In this document: positions 46,001 through 55,300 of the stretch, one piece after another | Layout: each line of letters starts with the position of its first letter | Position numbering within the stretch: the stretch's first letter is position 1 | Assembly (NCBI RefSeq): GCF_014851395.1 | Contig: NW_024044348.1 | Span: 22,090,390-22,154,389, forward strand | DNA length: 64,000 bases | Direction: 5' to 3' | Source: Micropterus salmoides | Lineage: Eukaryota > Chordata > Actinopteri > Centrarchiformes > Centrarchidae | Made by a program: the position numbers and the translations under genes | Notes under the pieces: model-generated | What the model was told of the DNA's origin: nothing | Databases searched by the model: none | The model's input: only the letters and a program-made list of their open reading frames with translations

Positions 46001-47747
46001 TTTTTTTTTTTTATTATTTGCTAAAGGAGTAGAAAACATAATCATCCTGAAACCCTGACTTTCTGTCCCATTTTGTCTGTGCTGTGTGTGTGTTTATGTG
46101 TAGCGTTGTCAGGCCAAAGGATTTGTGTGTGAGCTGTGTAAGGAAGGAGACATCCTGTTCCCTTTTGACAGTCACACCTCGGTCTGCAACGAGTGTTCTG
46201 CTGTCTTCCACAGGTAAGTCACCGCCAACCAGTCACACTGAAAAATATTGCAAATTATGTGATTCTAAGGAGTTTGAAATTTACTTGTGAAGATTTTGCA
46301 TTTTGGTACGAAATATTAAAGCCTTAGCGCTAGGGATGGGTATCGTTACTCGATACCTTTATGCTATCGACTGAAACAGCCCAGTATCGAGTAGAATCGA
46401 AACGTCTCCAGTCAAACCAGTACTTCAATCGCTACTTTTTGTAACCAGATTGCCGCAAAAAATTAGGATTTGTATGGTTTTACTTGCAGCCAAACATGCA
46501 AACAACACACCGAAAGAAAGAGAAAAGCACGCCTTTTTTTCTTATGTGCCTGCACCATAAAGTGTATTAAAAAAAAGGCATGCACACGCCGAGTCCATGT
46601 GTGCCGCTCACCTTTGGCTGCAGTCTCAGGCATGTTTGTCATTGTTGCAAGTTTACCACCACAAACTTGGCTTTCCATGGGTTGCATCTTCTGGTATCAT
46701 TTAACACTTCTCTGTACATTTTTATTTCCTATTCACATCACTTGACACTGATCGATCACTGCGTTCCATCACATCGATTAAACGCTTTTGTGGCGTAGCA
46801 GCGATCAGCTGATTTTACTCACGGAGGGTCCGTGAGCTGCGGCTGCTTCAGGAGTAGTTGGTTTGATCGGCTGGACGTGCACTGCAGCCTCTCTTTTCCT
46901 CTGTTTGTGAGTCTTTAGTGTAGTTAAGTGACTTATTTTTTAGAGGACGTTTGCGACTCACCAATAAAGGAAAAGGCTCTCGGCGAGATCTTTCAATTCA
47001 GTTTATTGATCGAAAGTTAGCAAAATAATTTTCTGTTGTTTACTTTTAACACATGTATCAATGGAATACCTTAAATTGGTTTCCCACAACTTACCTGGTC
47101 ACTAAACTATTACACTCCTCTCTCATTCAAATATAAAAAACCTCCTCAAAGGCTAATACTACCGGTGCGGATGACCTAATTAGGATGAGGAGTGATCAGT
47201 TGTTTGAAACAAGAAAAAATAAAATGGAAAAATTGCTTGTCCTAAACAACAATAAAAATAATAATAGGCTACCAATCAACTACTATGGCTTCAACAGGTG
47301 GCATTTTATGCAAGGTATCAAATGAAGTACTCAATTGGTATTGGTATCACTTTAAGTGTACTGGTTTTGCACTAATAAAGGTGTTTTTCCCTACTTTTGA
47401 GTGGAGCTAAGACATCTTTTTTGGGTTAATCTAATCTAAAATCACCAGGTAGCATATCTTCAAGCTGTATACACAGAAATAAGAAAGGCAGTGTTGAGTT
47501 TGTCCCACTAAACATACTATATAGCAAATAGCAAAACCAGTACATTTGCCCAAACAGTGATCTGTCTATTAAAATAAACAACACGTTATTCAAATGTACG
47601 CCATCAATATGATGGATTATGTAACAAAAAATGTTTCTTATGTGTCTCGTTAGAGATTGTTACTATGACAATTCCACAACTTGTCCACGGTGTGCCCGAA
47701 TGACTGATCGCAAGCAGGAAGAGGAGTCAGACGTCAAAGATGCATGA
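24303..47747 (+). CDS. def8: DEF8 (differentially expressed in FDCP 8 homolog), complete coding region
   Basis: Coding exons: 24303-24411, 32996-33090, 37131-37280, 38921-39062, 39439-39603, 40314-40441, 41062-41175, 41555-41635, 45746-45886, 46104-46213 and 47654-47747; all phases agree and give 442 codons. The N-terminus is MEYDERLALFRQTRLNPFD. Next come MDLGLAEDHFSRP, a helical IEQLKLAIEECKKLILELPE segment, and a C1 domain with paired Cys/His across two exons (QTCDKCSTIIWG, then CYYRCHSKC). A Cys-rich DUF4206/Rubicon-homology region follows (YRCAECRTPIS, YYCSTCHWND, FVCELCKEGD, YYDNSTTCPRC). Length and motifs fit vertebrate DEF8. Family knowledge: Rubicon/PLEKHM-type zinc-binding protein linked to lysosome peripheral positioning and osteoclast ruffled-border formation. 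The introns are loaded with transposons. No broken codon is seen. Confidence 0.95.
25830..26520 (-). mobile_element. Penelope-like (tentative) retroelement fragment, copy 2
   Basis: Read on the minus strand it parallels copy 1 (884-1750): AATGAGTGTTTTTGTAATGG, then AAAGATGGCTTCTAATTTAG, ending CTGTCTCTCGTTATAGAGG. Here the 3' end is well preserved, with CCTGATGAAGGTCTAGCACC followed by GAAACGTTGTGTC. The 5' limit is uncertain. No coding domain remains. Confidence 0.5.
25940..25971 (-). ncRNA. Hammerhead-ribozyme-like core in Penelope-like tail
   Basis: On the minus strand, CTGATGA (25971-25965) is followed by a potential stem II GGT/ACC with loop CTAGC. GAAA (25952-25949) follows, then a short possible stem III and GTC. 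This order matches the hammerhead core. Stem I on either side does not pair convincingly, and the copy at 0.9-1.7 kb has lost bases of the core. Penelope-like elements are known to carry hammerheads. Activity is not claimed. Confidence 0.35.
27839..28555. mobile_element. Non-autonomous PIF/Harbinger-like element
   Basis: GGCCCCATCCACACTACT and AGTAGTGTGGATGGGGCC are exact 18-bp inverted termini, flanked by TAA on both sides (27836-27838 and 28556-28558), the 3-bp target duplication of this superfamily. The inside has paired CTCCGTTT/AAACGGAG words and no transposase. Confidence 0.85.
28560..29187. other. Spacer between mobile elements, no gene supported
   Basis: The minus strand has a 124-codon Ser/Thr-rich frame (28728-29102) of low complexity. 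Upstream of it ASLNEPDAAEENI can be read. It may be a decayed transposon exon, but nothing identifies it. Confidence 0.3.
29192..30472. mobile_element. piggyBac-like non-autonomous element, TTAA-flanked
   Basis: The left end AGAGGTGGTATTATGCTTTT and the right end AGCATAATATGATCTCTT are imperfect inverted repeats, each bounded by TTAA (29188-29191 and 30473-30476). TTAA duplication and the TATTATGC-type end are usual for piggyBac-derived repeats of fish. A second element (29570-30099) interrupts it. Confidence 0.7.
29570..30099. mobile_element. Element with GGGCCCGTGTC termini inside the piggyBac-like element
   Basis: GGGCCCGTGTCTTAGACGAAG on the left and GGTAGACACGGGCCC on the right are inverted. 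The flanking triplets are TTA and TCA, so a diverged 3-bp (Harbinger-like) duplication is possible. Inner sub-terminal words GTGTTTTTTTCTGACGC and AAAAACGCTTTGG also mirror. It has no coding capacity. Confidence 0.6.
32339..32760 (-). mobile_element. LINE 3' end, truncated, same family as 53475-56705
   Basis: The text ATCAGAATCAGCTTTATTAG, ATTGTACATTGCTCACGATG and GGAGGTGGATGTGAGATACA follows the same order as at 53476-54460. Read on the minus strand this is the 3' UTR of a Rex1/CR1-type LINE, 5'-truncated before any reverse transcriptase. Confidence 0.7.
33294..34126. mobile_element. hAT element, GGGCTGCAACTAACGA type
   Basis: TTGGGCTGCAACTAACGAC on the left and ATTAGTTGTTGCACCCCTA on the right are imperfect inverted repeats. 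The octamers CTTACCTG (33286-33293) and CTAGCCTG (34127-34134) agree at 6 of 8 positions. Removal of the element rejoins the LINE coding text, which supports the boundaries. The inside has repeated TCGATTAAT/TCGATTATT words and no transposase. Confidence 0.75.
34282..36668. mobile_element. 2387-bp element with ~120-bp inverted repeats and 6-bp target duplication
   Basis: The left end TATGGAAGCATATAGGGGAC is mirrored at the right end GTCCCCTATATGCTTCCATA. Similarity continues inward about 120 bp (ATGCAAACTTGAAAATGAAA against its complement; CACATATGTATGTGTTATTT likewise). CTACAT flanks both sides exactly (34276-34281, 36669-36674). Excision rejoins the LINE. No transposase frame is recognised. 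A piggyBac-like terminus (35094-35279) lies inside. It is the same family as the 88-bp MITE at 14909. Confidence 0.8.
35094..35279 (-). repeat. piggyBac-like terminus, inverted partial copy
   Basis: This is the reverse complement of the left end of the 29192-30472 element: CAAAAAGCATAATACCACCT followed by CTTTAA, ending at TTAA (35276-35279), preceded by GGAACTCCCTTTGGGC. The other terminus was not found. Confidence 0.6.
37033..37062. repeat. (AT)n microsatellite
   Basis: About 15 AT units lie in the LINE 3' UTR, about 70 bp upstream of the DEF8 exon at 37131. Confidence 0.9.
37611..38213 (+). mobile_element. Non-autonomous hAT element, TAGGGCTGGGCGATA type, copy 2
   Basis: TAGGGCTGGGCGATA and ATTGCCCAGCCCTA are inverted termini. 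The exact 8-bp duplication CTGAGAAG flanks them (37603-37610 and 38214-38221). The interior is AT-rich and lacks coding. A SINE fragment (37850-37975) is inserted within it. It aligns throughout with 8515-9236. Confidence 0.9.
37850..37975 (-). repeat. SINE 3' fragment with target duplication
   Basis: This is a minus-strand copy of the tRNA-SINE tail, with ATCC units at one end and GCGATGGACTGGCGACCTG at the other. ACATTCAAAAC repeats at 37839-37849 and 37976-37986, so it is a 5'-truncated retroposition product. Confidence 0.85.
39849..40209 (-). mobile_element. Full-length tRNA-derived SINE
   Basis: On the minus strand it opens GGGCGGCGCGGTGGTACAGT, continues GGTTAGCACTGTCGCC (A-box region), and has GGTTCAAACCCC (B box). 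Conserved body text follows (TCCGGCTTCCTCCCACC, ACATGCAGACTAGGTTAATT), then CCTGTCCAGGGTGTACCCCG and a GATGGATGG tail. ACATATCTAAATTC flanks exactly (39835-39848 and 40210-40223). It lies in a DEF8 intron, antisense to the gene. Confidence 0.9.
42015..42060 (-). repeat. 46-bp SINE-tail micro-insertion
   Basis: Only the last 46 bp of the SINE (CATCC units, then GTCAACCGCTTATCCTGCG) are present. TGTAATAATAAAAT (42001-42014) and TGTAATAACAAAAT (42061-42074) flank it as a 14-bp duplication with one mismatch. Confidence 0.85.
42541..42610 (+). repeat. tRNA-like sequence, probably a SINE head
   Basis: GGTTAGCTCAGTCAGTAAAG resembles a tRNA A box, and GGTTGTGAGTTCACC a weak B box. The anticodon and acceptor stems do not close properly, so this is a tRNA pseudogene or SINE head and not a working tRNA. 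Confidence 0.45.
42884..43240 (-). pseudogene. Second Tc1-like family, 5' fragment of transposase
   Basis: The right end GTGGCCGGTGAGTGTAT is the reverse of a known Tc1-type terminus. Read on the minus strand, the text contains MGKK near the start and later RKATITQITARYN, as in a PAIRED-like N-terminal domain, with frame damage between. The catalytic half is missing. Confidence 0.6.
43365..43458. repeat. Possible third terminus of the CTATAGGGG family
   Basis: ACATGTGGAAAGTTATAACA, then ATTTTCAAGTTTACGTTATT and TAGTCCCCTATAGGCTTGTA align loosely with the right terminus of 34282-36668. No matching left end or target duplication was found. Confidence 0.4.
43589..43636 (-). repeat. 48-bp SINE-tail micro-insertion
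   Basis: CATCCATCC units, GTCAACCGCTTATCCTGCAT and GGGTCGCGG are flanked by TGAAGAAATAAC on both sides (43577-43588, 43637-43648). Confidence 0.9.
43868..45497 (+). mobile_element. Tc1 transposon with long IR/DR termini, structurally complete
   Basis: The 1630-bp element is flanked by TA on both sides (43866-43867 and 45498-45499). The ends begin CAGTGGGTACGGAAAGTATT. Inverted repeats of roughly 215 bp each (to about 44083 and from about 45283) look nearly identical. Each holds an outer AAGTATTCAGACCC and an inner copy of the same word, the IR/DR arrangement in which transposase binds twice per end. A full transposase frame lies between. It sits in a DEF8 intron in sense orientation. Confidence 0.93.
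44245..45282 (+). CDS. Tc1 transposase, DD34E, uninterrupted
   Basis: 345 codons without stop or frameshift, the usual length of a Tc1 transposase. The DNA-binding half has a PAIRED-like helix-turn-helix pair (ELRDRIVARHGSGQGYKKIS, then KSTVASIILKWK) joined by a GRPAK linker. The catalytic triad is visible: Asp in ILWSDETKIELFG, Asp in FQQDNDPKHTAK, Glu in SPDLNPIEHLWRD, with 34 residues between the last two. The Gly-rich loop HGGGSIMLWGCF is intact. It ends GASTKY, as in relatives such as Sleeping Beauty. The first ATG (44245) is used here; methionines 5 and 8 are alternative starts. It catalyses cut-and-paste transposition at TA sites. Activity is not shown by sequence. Confidence 0.93.
   Translation: MSEQMRIMRSKELPEELRDRIVARHGSGQGYKKISAALKVPKSTVASIILKWKTFGTTRTLPRAGRPAKLSYRGRRALVREVKKNPKVTVAELQRCSREMGESCSKSTITAAIHQSGLYGRGPTEASPQCKTHESRMEFAKKHLKDSKMVINKILWSDETKIELFGVNSKRYVWRKPGTAHHLSNTVSTVKHGGGSIMLWGCFSAAGTGRLVAIEGKMNAAKYRDILDENLFQSALDLRLGRRFTFQQDNDPKHTAKITKEWLHNNSVAVLEWPSQSPDLNPIEHLWRDLKMAVHQRLPSNLTELERICKEEWQRIPKSRCEKLVASFPKRLMAVLDQKGASTKY
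46331..47372. repeat. Decayed hAT element (TAGGGATGGGTATCG end)
   Basis: The left end TAGGGATGGGTATCGTTACT and later GTACTCAATTGGTATTGGTA are typical of a teleost hAT family with GGTATCG repeats. The right terminus was not found. It lies in the last DEF8 intron. Confidence 0.45.
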
Positions 47748-49258
47748 TTCCGGAGAGGACTACCTGAAGCTACTGGATGTTGCACTTCGCCTCATATTGT
47801 GCTCTAATCGATCAAGAAAGTCTTATGGAAGCTTTTCGTCTTTGTCCTTGGTTTGTTTTGTGCATATGTTTAGAACTGTAGTGTCTTTATTTTCCTGCGC
47901 ACTTCATAAGGAAGCAGGGTACTAAACACAATCTCGAAATTAATATATATGTATATTTTTTATCCAACTTTTTAATCCATACTGAAATTGGATGTACTGA
48001 ACACTGTGTATGTTTGTTTGTGTGAGTGAGTGAGTTGCATTAGTGCATATGTCTGCTTGTATAAATGTACAAAATAAATGCCCTATAGTGAAAAGCCACC
48101 TCATCAGTAGGTGATTATGGATGCGGGAGTTGTATATTAAGTGTTACGAGGCTCGACTGAGTGAACATATACTGCCAACTTTGCTGAATACTAAAGGTTT
48201 AAGGTTGCCATATCTAAAAATGTTATTGAATTTTAAGGATTACATCTCCAGTTTGCAAAGACAAAATCATGTTAACCAGAAATTCACCTTTCACGTCCCA
48301 GTGGATGTTTTCATTTTAGAAACAAAATCCTGTAAACATGCTTGAAAGTGAAGTGGGTGACCTTGCACTGAGATATCATTTCCAAACATCTGTTTATTAG
48401 GTCATATGATGCATAGTGTTTAATTATTTTACAATATGAAATTTATTAAATCTGCTGTTATAAAACTCTTTATCTCAGAAGTATTGTCCTTAAAGCAGTC
48501 TATACTCCTCCATTTGTGCCTATTTTCCTTTCAGACTCATAATCGTTTGATCTGTTTTACATTGCATACCATACCAAGAAAAAATATTGCCAGGCCTTAT
48601 AACAATGTTTCTTTTCAGGTTACAGTGTAGGCCTGCTTTGATTTTGTAAATTGTCAATTAGCCACCCTGGATACTGGAAACAATTATATGGCTTGAAATA
48701 GTTTTGACAAGTAAGAGTGTGTATATACAATCATTAAATCAGTACTTTGAATTATACATGCATATATTGGCAACAGATCTCTAATCAAAGCATGCAACAT
48801 TTTCTCGTAAGGAGAATAGTTTAACTGAAAAAGAAAAGGATTGTGGGAGTTTTCCTTTCATTCAAAACCATGATGTCATTGTAGACAGTCTGTGTTTTAA
48901 TCTGGTTCACTTTAGTGCAGTGTGTAGCAAATAGATGTGAATATTCATAAACATTGTGCCTACAGGTTGCATAAAGCTGTTATCCAAACATCTTAATACA
49001 CTTACCATCATGTTAATGGTTTCAGTCTTAATTACATATAGCACATTTTGTCCAGAGATGACAAAGATGTTAAGTGACACCTTTGATAATGTGTAAATGT
49101 TGACCTAAAATATTTGTTTTAAAATAATGAGTTTTGGCTGTGTTATCTTTCAGCATGATGAACTGTATTTGTTTTGGTTTTTTTCAAACTAATGAACAGA
49201 CATGGTGTTGGTGAAAAGCAATGCCCTGTTGTAAAACATGAAGTAGTGCATGAATAAA
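47748..49258 (+). other. DEF8 3' UTR with candidate poly(A) signals
   Basis: AATAAA at 48073-48078 lies about 330 bp after the stop and is the likely site. A second AATAAA at 49253-49258 could serve a longer form. There is no other coding signature. Confidence 0.45.
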
Positions 49259-49640
49259 GTAATGAAATGCATTAACATTGCCGCGTTGTGATCAAGTAAA
49301 GTTAAACTTTAACCTATTCAGGGTTGAATTATTACAGCCCCAATGTAAAAAAAAGTTATGATAAAAATAAATATCTGATTTTGCTCTGCTGTCAGCAAAA
49401 GCACCCTCAAAGTGCAAGATTGGCCCATGCTATTACTCTCTGATTGACAAGCTAATACTAAGTCTTTTTGAATGGTTTGTGATGCTGTTAAAAGTTTGTT
49501 TGCAGCTGTAATATTTGTAAACATATGAGAATATAAATATTCTCATATTTACTAAAGATTTGTGTGAGCAAAAACGTGTGCAAACTTGATATCACGAGGA
49601 AATTAACAATCCTTCGGGACGTTAGTAAATCTGGCTGTAG

Positions 49641-49645
<5 letters not shown>

Positions 49646-49688
<43 letters not shown>
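49646..49688. repeat. (AT)n microsatellite
   Basis: About 21 uninterrupted AT units lie next to the decayed Tc1 at 49725. Confidence 0.95.
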
Positions 49689-49690
<2 letters not shown>

Positions 49691-49724
49691 TACAAAATTA
49701 GATGTGTATATATACTGTAATATA

Positions 49725-50812
49725 TAGTCGCAGGAAAAAGTGTGTGAACCCTTTTGAATTACCTGGATTTCTGCATAAATTAGTTATAAAATGTGATCTG
49801 ATCTTCATCTACGTCACAACAATGGACAAACACAGTCTGCTTAAACTAATACCACACAAACAATTATATGTTTTTATTGAACACAGAGTAAATAGTCACA
49901 GCGCAGGGTGGTATTTGAACCCCTACTCTAATGACTTCTCCAAAAGCTAATTGAAAGTCAGCCAACCTGACCAATCAATGAGATGAGATTGGAGGTGTTG
50001 GTTAGAGCTGCCCTGCCCTCTAAAAAAAATTTAGAGAAAATTAAATTTTAATTTTGCTATTCCCATGAAGCATTGCCAGATGTGAACCATGCCTCGACCA
50101 AAAGCGCTCTCAGAAGACCTAGGCAGACTGTCTATAAATGGAGTTCAGCGCTGCTACTCTCCCTAGGAGTGGCTGTCCTGCAAAGATGACTGCATGAGCA
50201 CAAAGCAGAATGCTCAATGAGGTTAAGAAGGCGTGTCAGCTGAAGACTAACAAGAATGGAGTTCATGGGAGGACACCACAGAAGAAGCCACTGCTGTCCA
50301 AAAAAACATTGCTGCACGTCTGAAGTTTGCAGAAGAGCACCTGGATGTTCCACAGCACTACTGGCAAAATATTCTGTGGACAGATGAAACCAAATTTGAG
50401 TTGTTTGGAAGGAACACACAACCCAATGTGTGGAGGAAAAAAGGCACAGCACACCAACACCAAAACCTCATCCCAACTGTGAGGTATGGTGGAGGGGAAA
50501 TCATGATTTGGGACTGCTTTGTTGCCTCAGGGCCTGGAAGGGTTGCTATCAAAAGGTATTCCAACATTTATCACGAAATTTTGCAGGAGAAGTAAATCAA
50601 CAACAGAATGGCTTCAGCAGAAGAAAATACACCTTATCGAGTGGCGCCGTCAGAGTCCTGACCTCAACCCGACTGAGATGCTGTGGCATGACCTCAAGAG
50701 AGAGATTCAGAAGTTGAAGGAAACCATTAAATATTCACATATGAGGAGCTGGAGCAAGAGAATTTTGCCATATATTCATATGAAATTATTCAAAACAATG
50801 AATTGGTTATAA
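49725..50812 (+). pseudogene. Third Tc1-like family, decayed transposase
   Basis: The start AGTCGCAGGAAAAAGTGTGT is a Tc1-type end. Coding remnants include WTDETKFELFGRNTQPNVW (first Asp), GGGEIMIWDCFVASGPG and SPDLNPTEMLWHDLK (Glu). The part with the second Asp is deleted or shifted, there are stops, and no right terminus was found. Confidence 0.75.
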
Positions 50813-50819
50813 AAAATGT

Positions 50820-52245
50820 TGCTTCCTGATAGTGCAGTATAAGTATGAAGTAGCAGAAAATAGAGCTACTCAAATAAAGTACAAGTAGGAAGTAAATATA
50901 CTTACTTTCCTGAAATTCAAATCCAATCATTATGTTATGTTAGAATTCAAAATACAAATTATATGATAGGAATTCATTTGTTCTCATACTGCTGCATGAG
51001 TAGGCCTACAGAATATGGTCTACAGTTGGCTCTTCAAAAAAACAAACAAAAAACAAGCTACAAAAAATGTCATGTCTTTTTTGGACATAAATCCCCAGGC
51101 TATGCATTAGCCTATAGCCAACATATTCTTTATGTTTCAGTTTTTTTTTTAATCATTTGTAACTCACAGTGTTCACTAATACTGAGTTCACTTTTTCAAA
51201 AGTCTTCACACAGTCAGCACAACAGAAGACAGTGTAGACCATAAACTGTGTGTCACTTTAAATAGCTTGACACAAAATTCAATGTAAATTAGCCTGCGCT
51301 TTGATTCTGCTACATCTAAAAAACAATCATAAACACTGAGGGCCTGTTGTTTTAATGGGACATTTAATGTGTCGTCTCCCCGTTCTCCTCCAGTAACAGA
51401 GGTTGACAATCCGTCCCAGGATGGTGTCAGTTTTCCTTCCACCTTCTCCATTCCTCAACTTGTGGTGCCCGAACAATAATGCTGCGATGATGTGTTGAGA
51501 GGAAACCACCAATCACTACTCTCCCCGTAGAAGGTGACTGACCCTCTGTCTTGCTGCTACAGTGCTATTTTGAACTGTTATGAGTCAAATGCATAAATAT
51601 TGGATACTACAAACCCCATAGAGGAATTATTTTCCTCGGGAAGGTGCAACGTTTCTGACAAGCAGCCACATAATCAGTCGCTCTTGGACACAATCATAGA
51701 CTGTATATAAAACGGACACAATGCATGCTGGATGTCTGGACAAAGTGGACATAGACTACATACTGTATTATAATCTGCAGAAGATCGCCAGTGATTGACC
51801 GGACATGCAAAAGCGATTCTTTCCCCCAAGAAAAAAAAATGTAAATGATTTAGCTTTCCTCGCGGGTGGTAAGGCTCATTTATGCTAAGAAAAGGGGTGA
51901 ATGCAAATCTTGGCAGGTAGCCTTTAACATCTATTCTGCCGAATTATGCATCCGCCTATCAATAAGGTGCTTTTCAGACACTTTGCTGTGCACATTAATG
52001 AAACGCAGTTATCGCCGCATATTTACGCTGAATGTCAAGGAATGCTTCTTCTGCTAAGTGTAATACAATATTAACTACTCTAAACGTTCATAAAATATAT
52101 ACTTCGAATCATTTATCACCATTGATGATCCCCACAAAGGATATATTATAGCTTTAAAAGGAGTATTTGGAGGAGCGTCCAATTCTCGGCGTAACACATC
52201 CCAGACAGCCCCAAGTTGCCCCCACACTGTGCTTTTGTAATCGAA
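50820..52245. other. Intergenic DEF8-AFG3L1, no gene seen
   Basis: No coding signature is seen. The last part becomes GC-richer near the AFG3L1 promoter. Confidence 0.5.
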
Positions 52246-52246
52246 A

Positions 52247-52256
52247 TCTCGCGAGA
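52247..52256. promoter_or_regulatory. TCTCGCGAGA palindrome upstream of AFG3L1
   Basis: An exact TCTCGCGAGA lies 90 bp before the AFG3L1 ATG. This palindrome is a known core-promoter element of TATA-less housekeeping genes. Its place fits a proximal promoter of a mitochondrial protease gene. Confidence 0.7.
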
Positions 52257-52345
52257 CATTGGGTCTTTGTTGATATCAGGGGCACTTCACTTGTTGATGA
52301 CTCGGATACCAGTCCGATGAAGCGGAGACAAAAGTAACTGACACC

Positions 52346-55300
52346 ATGGGGCTGCTCTCTGTGAGTGTCGGGCACTTTCGGAACCGGGTTCGGATGTGGA
52401 GTCGAGATTTATCCAAAATTTCAGCAACTTTCCGCTACAGTTGCGCGCTCGCGGTGGTAAGGTGACATTGTTTATGTTCTTCTTTATTATGCAAGCCCGC
52501 TACAGTTCTCTCAGAATAGTTGCATGCAAATGTGTTCTTTTACAACAGCTACTTGCAGATGCGTCGGATAACAGTGTGTTGCAAGAGCTGGAGCCCTGTG
52601 TGACTGTAAGCTATTCCAGGTCTGTCGTGGGAAAGAACACACTGTTCCTCCGTTATAGCCAGCAGCCCCCTAAAACCTCTAAACAAACAAACTGCTGCAC
52701 TGTTTATATGTCATCATTCCTAAGTTGCTTTTCTCTCACGATATTTCCGTTTGAAGTTGGTTTCCTCAGTTTCAGAATGTTTTGTTTGAGGGGGGCGTTT
52801 CTCGGTCAGTGTTGTAAATTCTTATTCATTTATTCAGTTTTACTTTTTTAATAATAGGTTCAGCAAATGTTACATGGTTCAAGTTATTGAAATACTTTTT
52901 ATTAAAAAAATGTGAGAGTTGGAATCTAGAAGTAGTGAACTTTTTGAATTGGAGTTTGAATTTCTCATTGACATAATGGAGGTTCTCTGACTGGGAAGGG
53001 GTATCTTATCTGTGATATTTTGCCCGGTCATTAGGCCTACCAGATAAAGAGCTGCACTTCAACATTGATCATGAGTTCCAAACCATGTTTTCTTAATAAA
53101 AATGTATTTGAGATTGACTGTTGATGTCACATGAGGGATATTTTTCTATTGGAGGATGACACTTGTTCCTTTGAAATAAAATAATAGTATAGTTGTTTAT
53201 TCCTTGTAAATATTCCTGTAATTCTTGTAGGATTTTTTTTTCTTTCTGATGGACTGCATGGTCAGTACAGCCCAACAGATACAGGCTGATATTAGCAGTC
53301 AATATTGGGTTATTACAGATATGTTGGTATTGGTGTCTGTGTGAGCAGGTATGGGCAAATTGAAATTGAAAAGATTTATTGCCTATATTTTAATGTCTTT
53401 GTTTTACTTCATGTTTTTTCAATTAAATTATATGTTTTTATTCATAGTTAAATTTAAAAATATAATGTACTGTTGAATCAGAATCAGCTTTATTGCCAGG
53501 TAAATGTACACATACAAGGAATTTCCCTCTGGATTGTACATTGCTCATGATGTGCTTACTCATACAAAAATACAAAATCACAATAATAAATATAGCCGCA
53601 AGCGGCGATTCGCGATTTTTCCCCAATATCGCCATCAATATTATTTCACACATACGGTTCAACATTGTTATTAAACACATCCTGCAAGTTTTGTAACAAC
53701 TGGACAACAATCGGAGCTACGGTCTAGGAGGAGATGTCAAAAATGTGATTTTCAAAAAATTCAAAATGGCGGAAAAAAACTCTAGGCGGACCTTAATAGT
53801 CCTTGAGGCTTTTTTGTAGAGCACATTGAGCTGGACCTGTTTGAAAAATTCGTTTTCAAGTCAATCGGACTTACAGCGTAAGGGGCGTGTCCTTTCAAAG
53901 TTTGCCTTTTTAAGCCTTAATTATAGTGCCACCATGTGGCCGATTGAGTTCATATTTCTATGGAAGCTGATGCACACCATTTCCAGTTATTCCCCCAAGT
54001 TTCATGTTTCTAGCTCATTCCAGCTCACGGGAATTTGAGCCGGCGCAGCAGACAACAAATAATAATAACTAAAACACACAAAAACAATAGGGTTCTACCG
54101 CTACGCGGTATGAACCCTAAAAAAATAAAATAAAATCAGACAGACTTCAGTGTAGACAACACAAATATACACACTATGAATAAAAACAATATAGACATAT
54201 TGATAAATAGTGCAGTGAGCAGAGTGCAATAGATGCAGGAGTATGTACATGTCGGAGGTGGATGTGATATAGAGGTACATATACGTGCATACATGTACGC
54301 ATGTACACAGTGCAATGAAGCATAGTGCAAAGGATGCTGGAATAAATAAGTATAAGTAATTTGTGCAGGAGTAATGACTTGAGGTAGGTGGATTAGTCTA
54401 TAATATGACAATATAACAGTATGAACAGCACTGAAATAGAGAATGGTGAATAAATAATAAAGCTTGCTAGTAAACAGGTGGCTGATTAGAGGCAGAGTTA
54501 CTGGGTTATTGCACAAGAATTGTTCCTAACACCGTGAGTCAGAAATCAGCTGTTCATCAGAGTGATGGCTTGTGGCAAGAAACTGTTCCTAAGTCTGTTG
54601 GTTTTGGCGTACAGCGCCTACCAGAGGGGAGAAGCTGGAACAGATTGTGTCCAGGGTGAGATGGATCTGCAGTTTCCTGCCTGTTTCCTGCCTCTGGAAA
54701 TGTATAAGTCCTGAATGGAGGGCAGCTTGGCACCGATGATCTTTTCTGCAGTCCTGACTGTCTCTTGTAGTCCGCTCCTGTCCTTTTTGGTGGCAGATCC
54801 AAACCAGACCGTGATGGACGTGCAGAGGACAGACTGGATGATAGGTGTGTAAAAGTGGATCAGCAGCTCCTTAGGCAGGTTGATCTTCTTGAGCTGGCGC
54901 AGGAAGTACATCCTCTGCTGGGCTTTCTTGATGATGGTGTCCGAGTTGGGTTCCTACTTCAGGTCCTGGGATATAGTCGATTCCAGAAACCTGAAGGATT
55001 CCACAGCAGACACAGGGCTGTTGAGTATGGTGATGAGGGACATAGTTGGGTTGCTCCTCCTGAAGTCCATGATCATCTCCACAGTTTTGAGCGTGTTAAG
55101 CTCCAGGTTGTTGTTCTGGCCGCACCAGAGAGCCAGCTGATCAACCTCCCGTCTTTAGGCCGACTCGTCACCGTCCCACATGAGGCCGATGACCGTTGTG
55201 TCGTCATCAAACTTCAGGAGTTGGACAGATGGGTCTCCGGAGGTGCAGTCGTTGGTGTAGAGGGAGAAGAGCAGTGGGGAGAGCACACACCCCTGGGGGG

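Noticed and set aside
53740..54040. Coding potential inside the hairpin-bounded element
   Set aside because: The frames are short, without any recognised domain, and differ between strands.
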